DNA from: Pseudomonas sp. SCA2728.1_7
GTDB lineage: Bacteria; Pseudomonadota; Gammaproteobacteria; Pseudomonadales; Pseudomonadaceae
DNA length: 64,000 nucleotides
Assembly (NCBI RefSeq): GCF_018138145.1
Contig: NZ_CP073104.1
Location: 6,229,001-6,293,000 of the forward strand
Direction of reading: 5' to 3'
A program made the position numbers and the translations under genes. Below are positions 20,206 to 28,548 of this stretch, in pieces. Positions within the stretch are counted from its first letter, which is position 1. The number at the start of each line of letters is the position of its first letter. The notes under the pieces are model-generated. The model saw nothing but the letters and a program-made list of their open reading frames with translations, was not told the origin of the DNA and did no database searches.

Positions 20206-20733
20206 ATGTTTTTACGCCAATCCTTGGCCTTCTGTTTGTTGGCAATGAGTTCGTCGGCGTTTGCAGCTCCCGCGCACACCTATGACTTCGGCCAGCCAGC
20301 GCCTGCCGCCAAAGCCACGCGCAGCATCGAAGTGGTGATGGGTGATATGTCGTTTGATCCGAAAGCCATTCAGATCAAGGCCGGTGAGACCGTTCGCTTT
20401 GTGCTGGTGAATAAAGGCCAGTTGTTGCACGAATTCAACCTCGGCGACGCGGCGATGCACGCCAGACACCAGCAGGAAATGTTGCAAATGCAGCAGAGCG
20501 GCATGCTTACGCCTACCGGCATGAAAGAAATGTCCCACGATATGGCGGGGATGGATCACGCAGCGATGGGCCATGGCATGAAGCACGACGACCCCAACAG
20601 CGTGCTGGTCGAGCCGGGCAAGACTGCCGAGCTGACCTGGACCTTCAGCAAGGCCACCAGCCTGGAATTCGCCTGCAATATTCCCGGGCATTATCAGGCG
20701 GGCATGGTCGGCAAACTGACTGTCAGTCAGTAA
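20206..20733 (+). CDS. cinA: Methionine-rich azurin/plastocyanin-like cupredoxin CinA
   Basis: A 175-residue periplasmic copper protein. A signal peptide (MFLRQSLAFCLLAMSSSAFA) precedes a cupredoxin fold: HEFNLGD gives the first His ligand and EFACNIPGHYQAGM gives Cys, His and Met of a type-1 site. Inserted in between is a Met/His-rich loop (residues ~85-130, many M, H and D), as described for CinA of P. putida. GGAGAA precedes the ATG. It is the first gene of the copper-inducible unit, with queF 61 bp downstream. Confidence 0.9.
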   Translation: MFLRQSLAFCLLAMSSSAFAAPAHTYDFGQPAPAAKATRSIEVVMGDMSFDPKAIQIKAGETVRFVLVNKGQLLHEFNLGDAAMHARHQQEMLQMQQSGMLTPTGMKEMSHDMAGMDHAAMGHGMKHDDPNSVLVEPGKTAELTWTFSKATSLEFACNIPGHYQAGMVGKLTVSQ

Positions 20734-20794
20734 GCACTCAAAGGCGCGGGCAAAGGCTGGTAGAATCCGCTGATTATTCAGTCAGGTTTCCGCC

Positions 20795-21625
20795 ATGCAT
20801 CCCGCAGCCGAACACTCGCCGCTGGGCAAATCCAGCGAATACATCGCCACGTACACGCCGTCCCTGCTGTTCCCGATTCCGCGCACCGCGAAATGGGCCG
20901 AGCTGGGTCTGACCGCCGAAACCCTGCCGTATAAAGGTGTGGATTTCTGGAACTGCTTCGAGCTGTCGTGGCTGTTGCCGTCGGGCAAACCGGTGGTGGC
21001 GATTGGCGAATTCAGCATTCCGGCGGACTCGCCGAATATCATCGAGTCGAAGTCGTTCAAGCTGTACCTGAACTCGCTGAACCAGACGGCGTTTGCCGAC
21101 ATCGCGACATTGGAAGCGACGCTGGTCAAGGATTTGTCTGCCGCCGCCGGCAAACCGGTGGGCGTGCGGGTTCGCAGCCTGAAGGACGTTGAAGCGGAGG
21201 GCGTCGTGGCGTTGCCCGGCGTGTGCATCGACGATCTGGATATCAGTGTCAGCAACTATGAGCATCCGCGCCCGGAACTGCTGCGTTGCGATGAATCGCG
21301 GATTGTTGAAGAGACGGTGTATAGCCATCTGCTCAAATCCAACTGCCCGGTGACCAGTCAGCCGGACTGGGGCACTGTGGTGGTGGAATATCGTGGCTCG
21401 GCGCTGGATCATGCGAGTCTGCTGGAATATATCGTCAGCTTCCGTCAGCACTCGGACTTCCATGAGCAGTGTGTGGAGCGGATTTTTCTCGATCTGCAGC
21501 GCTTGCTGAAGCCTGAGAAACTGACGGTGTTTGCACGTTACGTGCGTCGTGGCGGTCTGGATATCAACCCGTATCGCAGCACTGAAAGCGTACAGCTGCC
21601 GAACCATCGGCTGGTGCGTCAATAA
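20795..21625 (+). CDS. queF: NADPH-dependent 7-cyano-7-deazaguanine reductase QueF (CinQ)
   Basis: A 276-residue, long-type (two-domain, YqfO/E. coli-like) QueF that reduces preQ0 to preQ1 in queuosine biosynthesis. The catalytic cysteine is about Cys184 in [12 protein letters not shown] and the NADPH/substrate motif is [10 protein letters not shown]. In P. putida this gene is the second of the copper-inducible cin operon; the same order here (61 bp apart, no terminator between) suggests copper control of queuosine synthesis. Confidence 0.95.
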   Translation: MHPAAEHSPLGKSSEYIATYTPSLLFPIPRTAKWAELGLTAETLPYKGVDFWNCFELSWLLPSGKPVVAIGEFSIPADSPNIIESKSFKLYLNSLNQTAFADIATLEATLVKDLSAAAGKPVGVRVRSLKDVEAEGVVALPGVCIDDLDISVSNYEHPRPELLRCDESRIVEETVYSHLLKSNCPVTSQPDWGTVVVEYRGSALDHASLLEYIVSFRQHSDFHEQCVERIFLDLQRLLKPEKLTVFARYVRRGGLDINPYRSTESVQLPNHRLVRQ

Positions 21626-21634
21626 AGATCAACT

Positions 21635-21722
21635 GTAGGAGTGAGCCTGCTCGCGATAGCGGTGTGTCAGTTGAAGATGGTGTTAACTGACACACCGCTA
21701 TCGCGAGCAGGCTCACTCCCAC
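21635..21722. repeat. Long palindromic REP pair after queF
   Basis: Two arms of 38 bp (21635-21672 and 21685-21722) are inverted copies of each other with one mismatch and a 12-base loop. The outer part is the GTAGGAGTGAGCCTGCTCGC variant of the REP; the inner part (GCGGTGTGTCAGTT) extends the pairing beyond the REP core, making a strong potential cruciform or RNA hairpin. Confidence 0.9.
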
Positions 21723-21751
21723 AGGGGAATGCATTGCAAATCGTAGACATG

Positions 21752-21783
21752 AAAAAGCCCTGCCAGTGATGGCAGGGCTTTTT
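21752..21783. terminator. Bidirectional terminator between queF and DUF4404 gene
   Basis: AAAAAGCCCTGCCA (21752-21765) pairs perfectly with TGGCAGGGCTTTTT (21770-21783) across a GTGA tetraloop, giving U-runs in both directions. Confidence 0.92.
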
Positions 21784-21798
21784 GCGTTTCGGGGGGAA

Positions 21799-22062
21799 TC
21801 AGATCCCCATGCTGCCCAGCGCGTTGACGATATTGCGCAGGGTGCCGGCAATCGCTGGGTGTTCGACTTCGAAGCGTTCAACCGCCAGATTCACGCCATC
21901 GGCGATGCTGGCGTCTTGAGTGGCATTTTCCAGTTGAATTTCGGACTCAATTTGCGCCATCAGCACACGCAGGTCTTCACGCTCAACTTCCGACAGCGGC
22001 GGATTCTGCTCCAGTTGCTCGCGCAGGGCATTCAGCTGTTTTTGCAGTTCTTGGGCGGGCAT
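21799..22062 (-). CDS. DUF4404 family small protein
   Basis: An 87-residue, acidic, probably helical protein (MPAQELQKQLNALREQLEQN...) with Glu-rich central part and a hydrophobic C-terminus (GTLRNIVNALGSMGI). The pattern fits the DUF4404 family, common in pseudomonads and of unknown function. No signal peptide or membrane segment. GGAAACCACC precedes the ATG. It ends at a bidirectional terminator shared with queF. Confidence 0.75.
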   Translation of the reverse strand: MPAQELQKQLNALREQLEQNPPLSEVEREDLRVLMAQIESEIQLENATQDASIADGVNLAVERFEVEHPAIAGTLRNIVNALGSMGI

Positions 22063-22170
22063 GGTGGTTTCCTTTTATCAATAGGCACTGGCATTGACCG
22101 CAGCCGCGCGCCAAAGGTCTATGGCTGACCTTTAGATTAATCCACTCCCGGCAAACCTGCATGATCCCGA

Positions 22171-22791
22171 TCAGGGCTTTTCGCCTTTGAGCCGGCGCAG
22201 GCTGATGTCGGCGAGACAGGTGTCGAGCTCGCCCAGATGATCGATGACCGAATGCACGCCGAGGCCGAATAGTTGCATCGTCGCCTTGCCACGCAGTTGT
22301 TCGCGTTCTTTCTGGCTCAGCGCTTGCCATTCCCCCGGCGCCAGGCCGCACAGCGAGCCGCAGGAGGCGAGGCCGATGGTCCACAGCCCGGCATTCAGGC
22401 CGGCCTGCAACAGGCGCGGCTCACCGCTGACCAATACGCAACCGTCCAGACTGCTGACGTTCAGATCCATCAGGGCCTGCCAGCAAGCGTTCGGCGCAGG
22501 CCATGGATTGATTGTTGCCGAATATTGCGCGGGTTTGATCCAGGCCGGTAGCGAGTTTGATAACGATTGGGCGAGGGCAGGGGGCAGTTCATCCAGCCAG
22601 GCGCAGGGAATCTGCTGGCGCTGCAAAATGTGCAGACTGTCGAGCGCGCCCGGCGTGGCCTCGGCATATTCGGGCCGGGCGACGGTATTCAGACGAGCGC
22701 GAGCACCGAAATCCACCAGACAACCGCTGAGTCCAAACAGTACAGCGGTCAGGCTCGGCGCGGCGACGGGCAAGGTTTCGGCGTGTGTCAT
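22171..22791 (-). CDS. Degenerate HAD-superfamily protein related to phosphonoacetaldehyde hydrolase
   Basis: A 206-residue protein whose beginning (AVLFGLSGCLVDFGARARLNTV) lines up with the PhnX/HAD motif I (DxAGTTVDYG) and whose end (SVIDHLGELDTCLADISLRRLKGE) resembles the PhnX C-terminus. The nucleophilic Asp of motif I is Gly20 here, so normal phosphatase or phosphonatase chemistry is not possible. A cap-like middle part remains. Nearby genes (DUF4404 upstream side, divergent mlaA) do not explain its job. It may be a non-catalytic binding protein. The frame is intact and long, so it is not an obvious pseudogene. Confidence 0.65.
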   Translation of the reverse strand: MTHAETLPVAAPSLTAVLFGLSGCLVDFGARARLNTVARPEYAEATPGALDSLHILQRQQIPCAWLDELPPALAQSLSNSLPAWIKPAQYSATINPWPAPNACWQALMDLNVSSLDGCVLVSGEPRLLQAGLNAGLWTIGLASCGSLCGLAPGEWQALSQKEREQLRGKATMQLFGLGVHSVIDHLGELDTCLADISLRRLKGEKP

Positions 22792-22989
22792 GGCAGCGTC
22801 CTTGAAATAGCGATAAGGCTAGTCATTCCAGGTGACAGTTGCGTGACGGCTATGTGAAACGCGGCGTGGGAGGCGTCCTACAACTTTGCACAATTGGCCG
22901 ACTGCCCAAACGGCCTTTTACGCTTATACTAGCGGCCTGAACACCCGGACCCAGATGTCCGCGACAGTACAAATCCAAGGAGTTTTTCT

Positions 22990-23679
22990 ATGCGCTGGAG
23001 CAATCCGCTCGCTCAGCTTTGTGTATGTGCCGGCCTGTTGCTGGCTCCGTTCGCCACTCAGGCGGCAACGGAAGAAGACCCTTGGGAAAGCGTCAACCGT
23101 CCTATCTTCGAGTTCAACGACTTTGTTGACACCTACGCGCTGAAGCCACTGGCGCAGGGTTACGAGTTCGTGACTCCGCAGTTCCTCGAAGACGGCATTC
23201 ACAACATGTTCCGCAACGTCGGTGATGTCACCAACCTTGCCAACAACATCCTGCAGGCCAAACCGGCCGCTGCTGGCGTTGACACTGCGCGTCTGATCTT
23301 CAACACCACGTTTGGTCTGCTCGGCTTCTTTGATGTCGGCACCAAAATGGGCCTGAACCGCAGCGACGAAGACTTCGGTCAGACCCTCGGTTACTGGGGC
23401 GTAGGTAGCGGTCCATACGTGATGCTGCCGCTGATGGGGCCGAGCACTTTGCGTGATGCGCCTTCCAAGTACGTCGACAGCTACACCGGTATGTACCGCT
23501 ACATCGACCACGTGCCTACCCGTAACTCGATCTTCGGCCTGAACATCGTCGACACCCGCGCCAGCCTGCTGTCGAGCGAAAAGCTGATCAGCGGCGACAA
23601 GTACACCTTCATCCGCAACGCTTACTTGCAGAACCGCGAGTTCAAAGTGAAGGATGGCCAGGTCGAAGACGATTTTTAA
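22990..23679 (+). CDS. mlaA: MlaA (VacJ)-family phospholipid transport protein
   Basis: A 229-residue MlaA, the outer-membrane component that removes misplaced phospholipids from the outer leaflet and passes them to MlaC. The DPWESVNRPIFEFND opening and GPSTLRDAPSKYVDSY segment are diagnostic. The leader MRWSNPLAQLCVCAGLLLAPFATQA lacks a lipobox cysteine before the mature ATEEDPWE, so unlike enterobacterial MlaA it looks like a signal-peptidase-I substrate. AAGGAG lies just before the ATG. The gene ends at a strong terminator. Confidence 0.92.
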   Translation: MRWSNPLAQLCVCAGLLLAPFATQAATEEDPWESVNRPIFEFNDFVDTYALKPLAQGYEFVTPQFLEDGIHNMFRNVGDVTNLANNILQAKPAAAGVDTARLIFNTTFGLLGFFDVGTKMGLNRSDEDFGQTLGYWGVGSGPYVMLPLMGPSTLRDAPSKYVDSYTGMYRYIDHVPTRNSIFGLNIVDTRASLLSSEKLISGDKYTFIRNAYLQNREFKVKDGQVEDDF

Positions 23680-23697
23680 TCGCGACCGGTAAAAAGG

Positions 23698-23724
23698 AAG
23701 GCGACCTCAGGGTCGCCTTTTTTG
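23698..23724. terminator. Terminator shared by mlaA and the PilZ gene
   Basis: AAGGCGACC (23698-23706) pairs with GGTCGCCTT (23711-23719) over a short loop and is followed by TTTTTTG; an A-run precedes it, so it can serve both convergent genes. Confidence 0.9.
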
Positions 23725-23731
23725 TGTGTAG

Positions 23732-24031
23732 CTATTTCATCTTCAGAATGGTCAGACCGAGTTTCTGGCCGCCGCCATCCTGTGCTCGAATCCAGACCAC
23801 TTCGGTCTCGGCCTCAAGGCCGCTGAGTGCGGCGTGATCGGAGTCGATGCGTACGCTCAAACGGTCGCCAACCGCGAACTGGCGCGGCGCTTCGACCTGC
23901 ATGCCACTGCTGGAGAGGTCGATGCACACACCTGAAACCTCATCGCCTTCATGAATCAACACGACATCGGCATCGACCCGCATGCGGATGAAATCGCGCT
24001 TTTCGCTGTAGTCCCGACTGGTTTGACTCAT
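23732..24031 (-). CDS. PilZ-domain protein, c-di-GMP receptor candidate
   Basis: A 99-residue single-domain PilZ protein. The N-terminal EKRDFIRMRVDADV carries the RxxxR motif and CIDLSSSGMQVE the DxSxxG motif, both intact, so c-di-GMP binding is likely. The start at 24031 is chosen since MSQTSRDYSEKRDF is the usual opening and avoids a long unconserved leader. It is divergent from the RssB-like regulator and convergent with mlaA. Confidence 0.85.
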   Translation of the reverse strand: MSQTSRDYSEKRDFIRMRVDADVVLIHEGDEVSGVCIDLSSSGMQVEAPRQFAVGDRLSVRIDSDHAALSGLEAETEVVWIRAQDGGGQKLGLTILKMK

Positions 24032-24306
24032 AGGTTCGTCCTTCCATTGGGTTACGGTTTGAGCTGTTCTTATAACTCTCGGTGATTTGACAAGTAAAGT
24101 CGTCAAGCGACCATCGGCGCATGCTTGAAACGCTCTGCGGATGGGAGTACCGTCTGCGCCTTAGAAGGGCACCTCTGGTGTAACCGCGTTTGTAGCCAAT
24201 GCTCGAAAGCGGTGCAGCAGAGAGGCTAGAAAGCGAATCCAGTAGTCTGCGCAGGGCCCGATGCCCCGCCAACTACGCCAACCTAATTCTGGCGCCGTTT
24301 GCCCAC

Positions 24307-25488
24307 ATGCCAAAAACCAGTGCCACGCTGCTGATAATCGATGATGACGAAGTAGTGCGCGCGAGCCTCGCGGCCTATTTGGAAGACAGTGGTTTCAGCG
24401 TCCTGCAGGCCAGCAACGGCCAACAGGGTCTTCAGGTATTCGAGCAAGACACGCCCGACCTGGTCATCTGCGATCTGCGCATGCCGCAGATGGGCGGTCT
24501 CGAACTGATCCGTCAGGTCACCGAGCGGTCACCGCAGACGCCGGTGATCGTGGTGTCGGGTGCCGGCGTGATGAACGACGCGGTCGAAGCCCTGCGCCTG
24601 GGCGCAGCGGACTACCTGATCAAGCCTCTCGAAGATCTGGCTGTGCTCGAGCACTCTGTGCGCCGGGCCCTGGATCGTGCGCGCCTGCTGCTGGAAAACC
24701 AGCGCTACCGCGAGAAGCTGGAAAAGGCCAACCGCGAGCTTGAGGCCAGCCTGAACCTGCTCCAGGAAGACCAGAACGCCGGTCGCCAGGTGCAGATGAA
24801 CATGCTGCCGGAAAGCCCGTGGAGCATCGACGAGTTCAAGTTCGCGCACCAGATCATCCCGTCGTTGTATCTGTCGGGTGATTTTGTCGACTATTTCCGT
24901 GTCGACGAGCGCCGGGTCGCGTTTTACCTGGCTGATGTCTCCGGTCATGGCGCCTCTTCAGCCTTCGTCACTGTGCTGCTGAAGTTCATGACCACGCGCT
25001 TGCTGTTCGAATCCAAGCGCAACGGCACTTTGCCGGAATTCAAGCCTTCGGAAGTCCTTGGTCATATCAACCGGGGGCTGATCAGTTGTAAGCTGGGTAA
25101 ACACGTCACAATGGTCGGTGGAGTCATCGACGAGGAGACCGGTTTGTTGACCTATAGCATCGGCGGCCATCTGCCGTTGCCTGTGTTGTACACGCCTGAC
25201 AGTGTTCGTTATCTCGAAGGGCGTGGTCTGCCGGTGGGGCTCTTCAATGAAGCCACCTACGAAGACCGCGTGCTTGAGCTGCCGCCGACGTTCAGCCTGA
25301 CGCTGATGTCCGATGGCATTCTGGATCTTTTGCCAGAACCTACGCTCAAAGAAAAAGAAGCCGCTTTGCCTCAACGGGTGAAGTCGGCGGGCGGCAGCCT
25401 GGATGGTCTGCGGCAAGTGTTTGGATTGGCCACGCTAGGGGAGATGCCGGATGATATCGCCCTGTTGGTGTTGAGCAGGAATCTTTAA
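24307..25488 (+). CDS. rssB: RssB-like response regulator with PP2C phosphatase domain
   Basis: A 393-residue two-domain regulator. The receiver (residues 1-125) has the acidic triad DDDE, phosphoacceptor Asp in LVICDLRMPQ and Lys in DYLIKPL; a coiled linker (~135-165: ENQRYREKLEKANRELEASL) leads to a PP2C/SpoIIE-type Ser/Thr phosphatase with metal-binding Asps in YLADVSGHG, LMSDGILDL and PDDIALLVL. In P. aeruginosa the corresponding protein is called RssB and acts with a STAS partner in sigma-S control, as I recall; the exact target here is inference. The start at 24307 trims an unrelated leader. Its stop overlaps the next start (TAATG). Confidence 0.85.
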   Translation: MPKTSATLLIIDDDEVVRASLAAYLEDSGFSVLQASNGQQGLQVFEQDTPDLVICDLRMPQMGGLELIRQVTERSPQTPVIVVSGAGVMNDAVEALRLGAADYLIKPLEDLAVLEHSVRRALDRARLLLENQRYREKLEKANRELEASLNLLQEDQNAGRQVQMNMLPESPWSIDEFKFAHQIIPSLYLSGDFVDYFRVDERRVAFYLADVSGHGASSAFVTVLLKFMTTRLLFESKRNGTLPEFKPSEVLGHINRGLISCKLGKHVTMVGGVIDEETGLLTYSIGGHLPLPVLYTPDSVRYLEGRGLPVGLFNEATYEDRVLELPPTFSLTLMSDGILDLLPEPTLKEKEAALPQRVKSAGGSLDGLRQVFGLATLGEMPDDIALLVLSRNL

Positions 25489-25970
25489 TGAGTACCGGTA
25501 GAATCCAGTTCGCCGAGCAGGACGGCACCTTCGTCCTGAAGTTCGTCGGTGAAGTTCGCCTGACCCTGTGTTCGGCGTTGGATGCGACTATTGAGAAAAT
25601 CTTCACCGCGCTGAATTTCAACGCGATCGTGATCGATTTGACCGAAACCCGCAGCATCGACAGCACGACGTTGGGCCTGTTGGCCAAACTGTCGATCCTG
25701 TCGCGGCAGAAGGTCGGCCTGCTGCCGACTGTCGTCACCACCCACGAAGACATCACCCGTCTGTTGCAATCGATGGGTTTCGAGCAGGTGTTCAACATCG
25801 TCAACCACCCGGTGCCATGCCCGGAGTGCCTGGACGATCTGCCGGATCAGGACCAGTCGGAAGAAGTGGTGCGGATCAAGGTGCTCGAAGCGCACAAGAT
25901 CCTCATGGGCCTCAACGACTCCAATCGTGAAGCGTTTCATGACCTGGTGAATGCCCTCGAGCGGCATTGA
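25488..25970 (+). CDS. STAS-domain anti-sigma factor antagonist
   Basis: A 160-residue STAS protein: beta strand AEQDGTFVLKFVGEVRL, then VIDLTETRSIDSTTLGLLAKL, which contains the Ser/Thr phosphorylation site typical of SpoIIAA-like switch proteins, and a C-terminal extension with CPECLDDL. It is translationally coupled to the upstream PP2C regulator, which would dephosphorylate it in a partner-switching module of the general stress response. Substrate relation is family knowledge plus gene order, not shown by the sequence. Confidence 0.88.
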   Translation: MSTGRIQFAEQDGTFVLKFVGEVRLTLCSALDATIEKIFTALNFNAIVIDLTETRSIDSTTLGLLAKLSILSRQKVGLLPTVVTTHEDITRLLQSMGFEQVFNIVNHPVPCPECLDDLPDQDQSEEVVRIKVLEAHKILMGLNDSNREAFHDLVNALERH

Positions 25971-26002
25971 TCTCATGACGTGATGTTGTCTGGGCTGGCC
26001 CC

Positions 26003-26078
26003 TTCGCGAGCAGGCTCGCTCCCACACTGACCCGGCGTCGATCACAAATCCCCCTGTGGGAGCGAGCCTGCTCGCGAA
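26003..26078. repeat. REP doublet after the STAS gene
   Basis: Inverted copy from 26003 and direct copy ending at 26078 of the REP core, just ahead of a bidirectional terminator. Confidence 0.9.
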
Positions 26079-26113
26079 AGCGGCCGCAAGATCACCAGGA
26101 ATTTCCCAGCAGC

Positions 26114-26152
26114 CACAAAAAAGGGCGAACCCTCACAGGTTCGCCCTTTTTG
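26114..26152. terminator. Bidirectional terminator between the STAS gene and tal
   Basis: GGGCGAACC (26123-26131) pairs with GGTTCGCCC (26138-26146), flanked by an A-run before and a T-run after, so it can end both converging transcripts. Confidence 0.93.
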
Positions 26153-26169
26153 CATTTCAGAAAATCACA

Positions 26170-27096
26170 TCACAGCTTGGCCTGCAGCAGCGCCTCAAGC
26201 TTCTCCTGGTCGCGGGCAAACTGACGAATGCCCTCAGCCAGTTTCTCAGTGGCCATCGCGTCTTCGTTGGACAACCAGCGGAACTGCGCTTCGTTGAGGC
26301 TCAGACGGGCTTCACCGGCGTTGCCCGGGGCCAGTTTGCGCTCCAGCTTGCCGGTGTCGGCGGCCAGTTTATCGATCAGGTCCGGGCTGATGGTCAGGCG
26401 GTCGCAGCCGGCCAGTTGCTCGATCTGATTGAGGTTGCGGAAGCTCGCGCCCATGACCACGGTCTTGTAGTCATTGGCCTTGTAGTAGTTGTAGATGCGG
26501 GTAACCGACTGTACGCCCGGATCATCAGCACCGGTGTAGTCGTTGCCGTTGGCCTTCTTGTACCAGTCGTAGATGCGGCCAACGAATGGCGAAATCAGGA
26601 ACACGCCAGCGTCAGCGCAAGCGGCGGCCTGAGCGAAGGAGAACAGCAGGGTCAGGTTGGTCTGGATGCCTTCCTTCTCCAGCACTTCGGCGGCGCGGAT
26701 GCCTTCCCAGGTCGAAGCGATCTTGATCAATACGCGATCACGGCCAATGCCGGCCTTGTCGTACAGCTCGATCAAGCGATGCGCGCGTTTCAGCACGGCG
26801 TCCTTGTCGAACGACAGGCGTGCATCCACTTCAGTGGAGATACGGCCCGGAATCACTTTGAGAATTTCCTGACCCACTGCGACGCCGAAACGGTCGCTGG
26901 CCAGGCCTACATCGCCCTTGCAGTCGCTGACGCAGGCGTTCAGCAGCTCGGCGTAGGCCGGAATGGCCGCCGCTTTGAGCAGCAGGGAAGGGTTGGTGGT
27001 GGCGTCGACCGGTTTGACCCGGGAGATCGCTTCGAAGTCGCCGGTGTCGGCAACAACGGTGGTGAATTGTTTGAGTTGTTCCAGCTTGGAAGTCAT
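26170..27096 (-). CDS. tal: Transaldolase
   Basis: A 308-residue TalB-type transaldolase of the pentose phosphate pathway, transferring a dihydroxyacetone unit between sedoheptulose 7-phosphate and glyceraldehyde 3-phosphate. The [14 protein letters not shown] motif and the Schiff-base lysine in [13 protein letters not shown] are intact, as is [10 protein letters not shown]. The start at 27096 ([12 protein letters not shown]) is the family start. It marks the left boundary of the exopolysaccharide locus. Confidence 0.96.
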   Translation of the reverse strand: MTSKLEQLKQFTTVVADTGDFEAISRVKPVDATTNPSLLLKAAAIPAYAELLNACVSDCKGDVGLASDRFGVAVGQEILKVIPGRISTEVDARLSFDKDAVLKRAHRLIELYDKAGIGRDRVLIKIASTWEGIRAAEVLEKEGIQTNLTLLFSFAQAAACADAGVFLISPFVGRIYDWYKKANGNDYTGADDPGVQSVTRIYNYYKANDYKTVVMGASFRNLNQIEQLAGCDRLTISPDLIDKLAADTGKLERKLAPGNAGEARLSLNEAQFRWLSNEDAMATEKLAEGIRQFARDQEKLEALLQAKL

Positions 27097-27298
27097 GGGC
27101 GTGCTCTGTCCTATGGGTCTGATGACATTACCCGAGCGCTGACGGCCACTCAAGGGTAGGTGCGTGTATCGATGGCCCCTGCGGCAACAACCTGAAAACG
27201 ATTGTTTGAAAGGCGGGGCGCGGTATCGATGAATACGATGCCAAAACGGCCAACAGGTTCAAAGCAACCGACCTGCGTACAGGTCGGTTGTACACGCA

Positions 27299-28255
27299 CT
27301 ATTGAGCGTTCAACAGGGCTTCGACCGACATGCGCGCCGGTTTCGGCTGACCGTCGGAGGTCAGCAGGCCGAAGTTCTTCTCGCGGTCGTTACTGCCGGA
27401 ATCACTGTTCTTCCATTCATAAATGGACGTCAGCGGGATGTTGAGTTTTTTAACATCGCCGATAAACGCGTTGATCTTGCTCGCTTGGCCTTCAGGCCCG
27501 CCGTTGGAGGCCAGTGCCGAGATACCCCATTCACTGATGATCCCGGGCACATGAAAGTTCTGCTGAATGAAGTTCTGCGCGTTGCTGATCTGCGTAGCCG
27601 TCATGCCGTAGGGGTGATAGGACACGGCGCTCAGGCATTTGGGGTATTCGCTGACGATGCGGCTCAGCGCCACCGTTGAAGCAGAACCTGCGCTAGGTGG
27701 GCGGGCGAAACCGTAACCGATCACCGGCGTCGATGGCGGCTGTTCTTGCAGCGCCTTGCACACGCCGCTCATGAACGGCACAAACGTGGTGTCGAAATTG
27801 CGCGTCGGCCAGTAGGTTTCCAGGTCCGGTTCATTCCATAACTCGATCGCCACCAGTTGCACGCCGTACGACTGTTGAAGCCCCGTCACGGCTTTGGCGA
27901 AGCCTTCACCGGCAGTGGTCAGCTCGGCGCTCGATGTGGCGGGCAACGCCTTGATCGCGCGGACCGTCAGCAACACCGGCAGGCCCGCAGATTGCGCCGC
28001 CGCAAAGGCATCGCTGACCTGTTTCTGATAAGCCTTGGCCGTCAGGCTGTCGCTCCACACACCGAAGCGGACAAAACCGAATCCGGCCGATTTGATCTGC
28101 GCGGCGTCGGCGGCCGTGAAGTTCTGGATCTTCACCTGCACGCCGATGTTCTTCGCCGGAAGGTTTGGAAACAGTTCGCTGGCGTGAACCTGAGTTGCAG
28201 CCCCGGCCATCATCAGTGCCAACGCGCCGAGTTTTTTGAGATGTGTTGTTTTCAT
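27299..28255 (-). CDS. Secreted glycoside hydrolase of the GH5/GH39-like (clan A) type
   Basis: A 318-residue protein with a signal peptide (MKTTHLKKLGALALMMAGAATQVHA) and a TIM-barrel hydrolase fold. Glu142 in ELWNEPD is the expected acid/base and Glu242 in IISEWG the nucleophile, the pair that defines clan GH-A retaining enzymes. It is divergent from the Wzb/Wzc operon, so it probably trims or releases the locus polysaccharide in the periplasm, as PslG does for Psl; that role is inferred from location. The start at 28255 places the signal peptide first. Confidence 0.8.
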   Translation of the reverse strand: MKTTHLKKLGALALMMAGAATQVHASELFPNLPAKNIGVQVKIQNFTAADAAQIKSAGFGFVRFGVWSDSLTAKAYQKQVSDAFAAAQSAGLPVLLTVRAIKALPATSSAELTTAGEGFAKAVTGLQQSYGVQLVAIELWNEPDLETYWPTRNFDTTFVPFMSGVCKALQEQPPSTPVIGYGFARPPSAGSASTVALSRIVSEYPKCLSAVSYHPYGMTATQISNAQNFIQQNFHVPGIISEWGISALASNGGPEGQASKINAFIGDVKKLNIPLTSIYEWKNSDSGSNDREKNFGLLTSDGQPKPARMSVEALLNAQ

Positions 28256-28344
28256 GTCTGCTCTCCCGAAGAGAAGTGACAACTGCGAATAAATGATCTC
28301 GTTGCTCAATTTTCGAGTGAGGTGATGGCACTAAGTGCACGAAT

Positions 28345-28397
28345 GTTATTTTTTGTCGGAAAACAATCAGCCGAAAATCACAGTTATTTTTAGTCCG
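28345..28397. promoter_or_regulatory. Paired GTTATTTTT(A/T)GTC elements before the wzb operon
   Basis: GTTATTTTTTGTCGG at 28345-28359 and GTTATTTTTAGTCCG at 28383-28397 lie in the AT-rich, 293-bp divergent region between the glycoside hydrolase and wzb. Closely similar elements occur upstream of galE and of the yjbE-like gene, which suggests a shared operator for the locus. No protein can be assigned to it from sequence. Confidence 0.5.
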
Positions 28398-28548
28398 TTA
28401 ATAGTGGTTGGGGGGCTTTTAAACGCTGTGGTACTTAATGCTTCGGTACTAACAGGGCGAATCTATTTCCGAGTGAACAAAGATCTGAGGGTTCATTAAA
28501 TTGCTCTCGGGATGTTGGCCGTTTGACATTACACAGGAAAGTAAAACC

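Noticed and set aside
20734..20794. preQ1 riboswitch before queF
   Set aside because: The 61-bp gap is too short and lacks the compact hairpin plus A-rich tail of preQ1 riboswitches; control by the upstream copper promoter is more likely.
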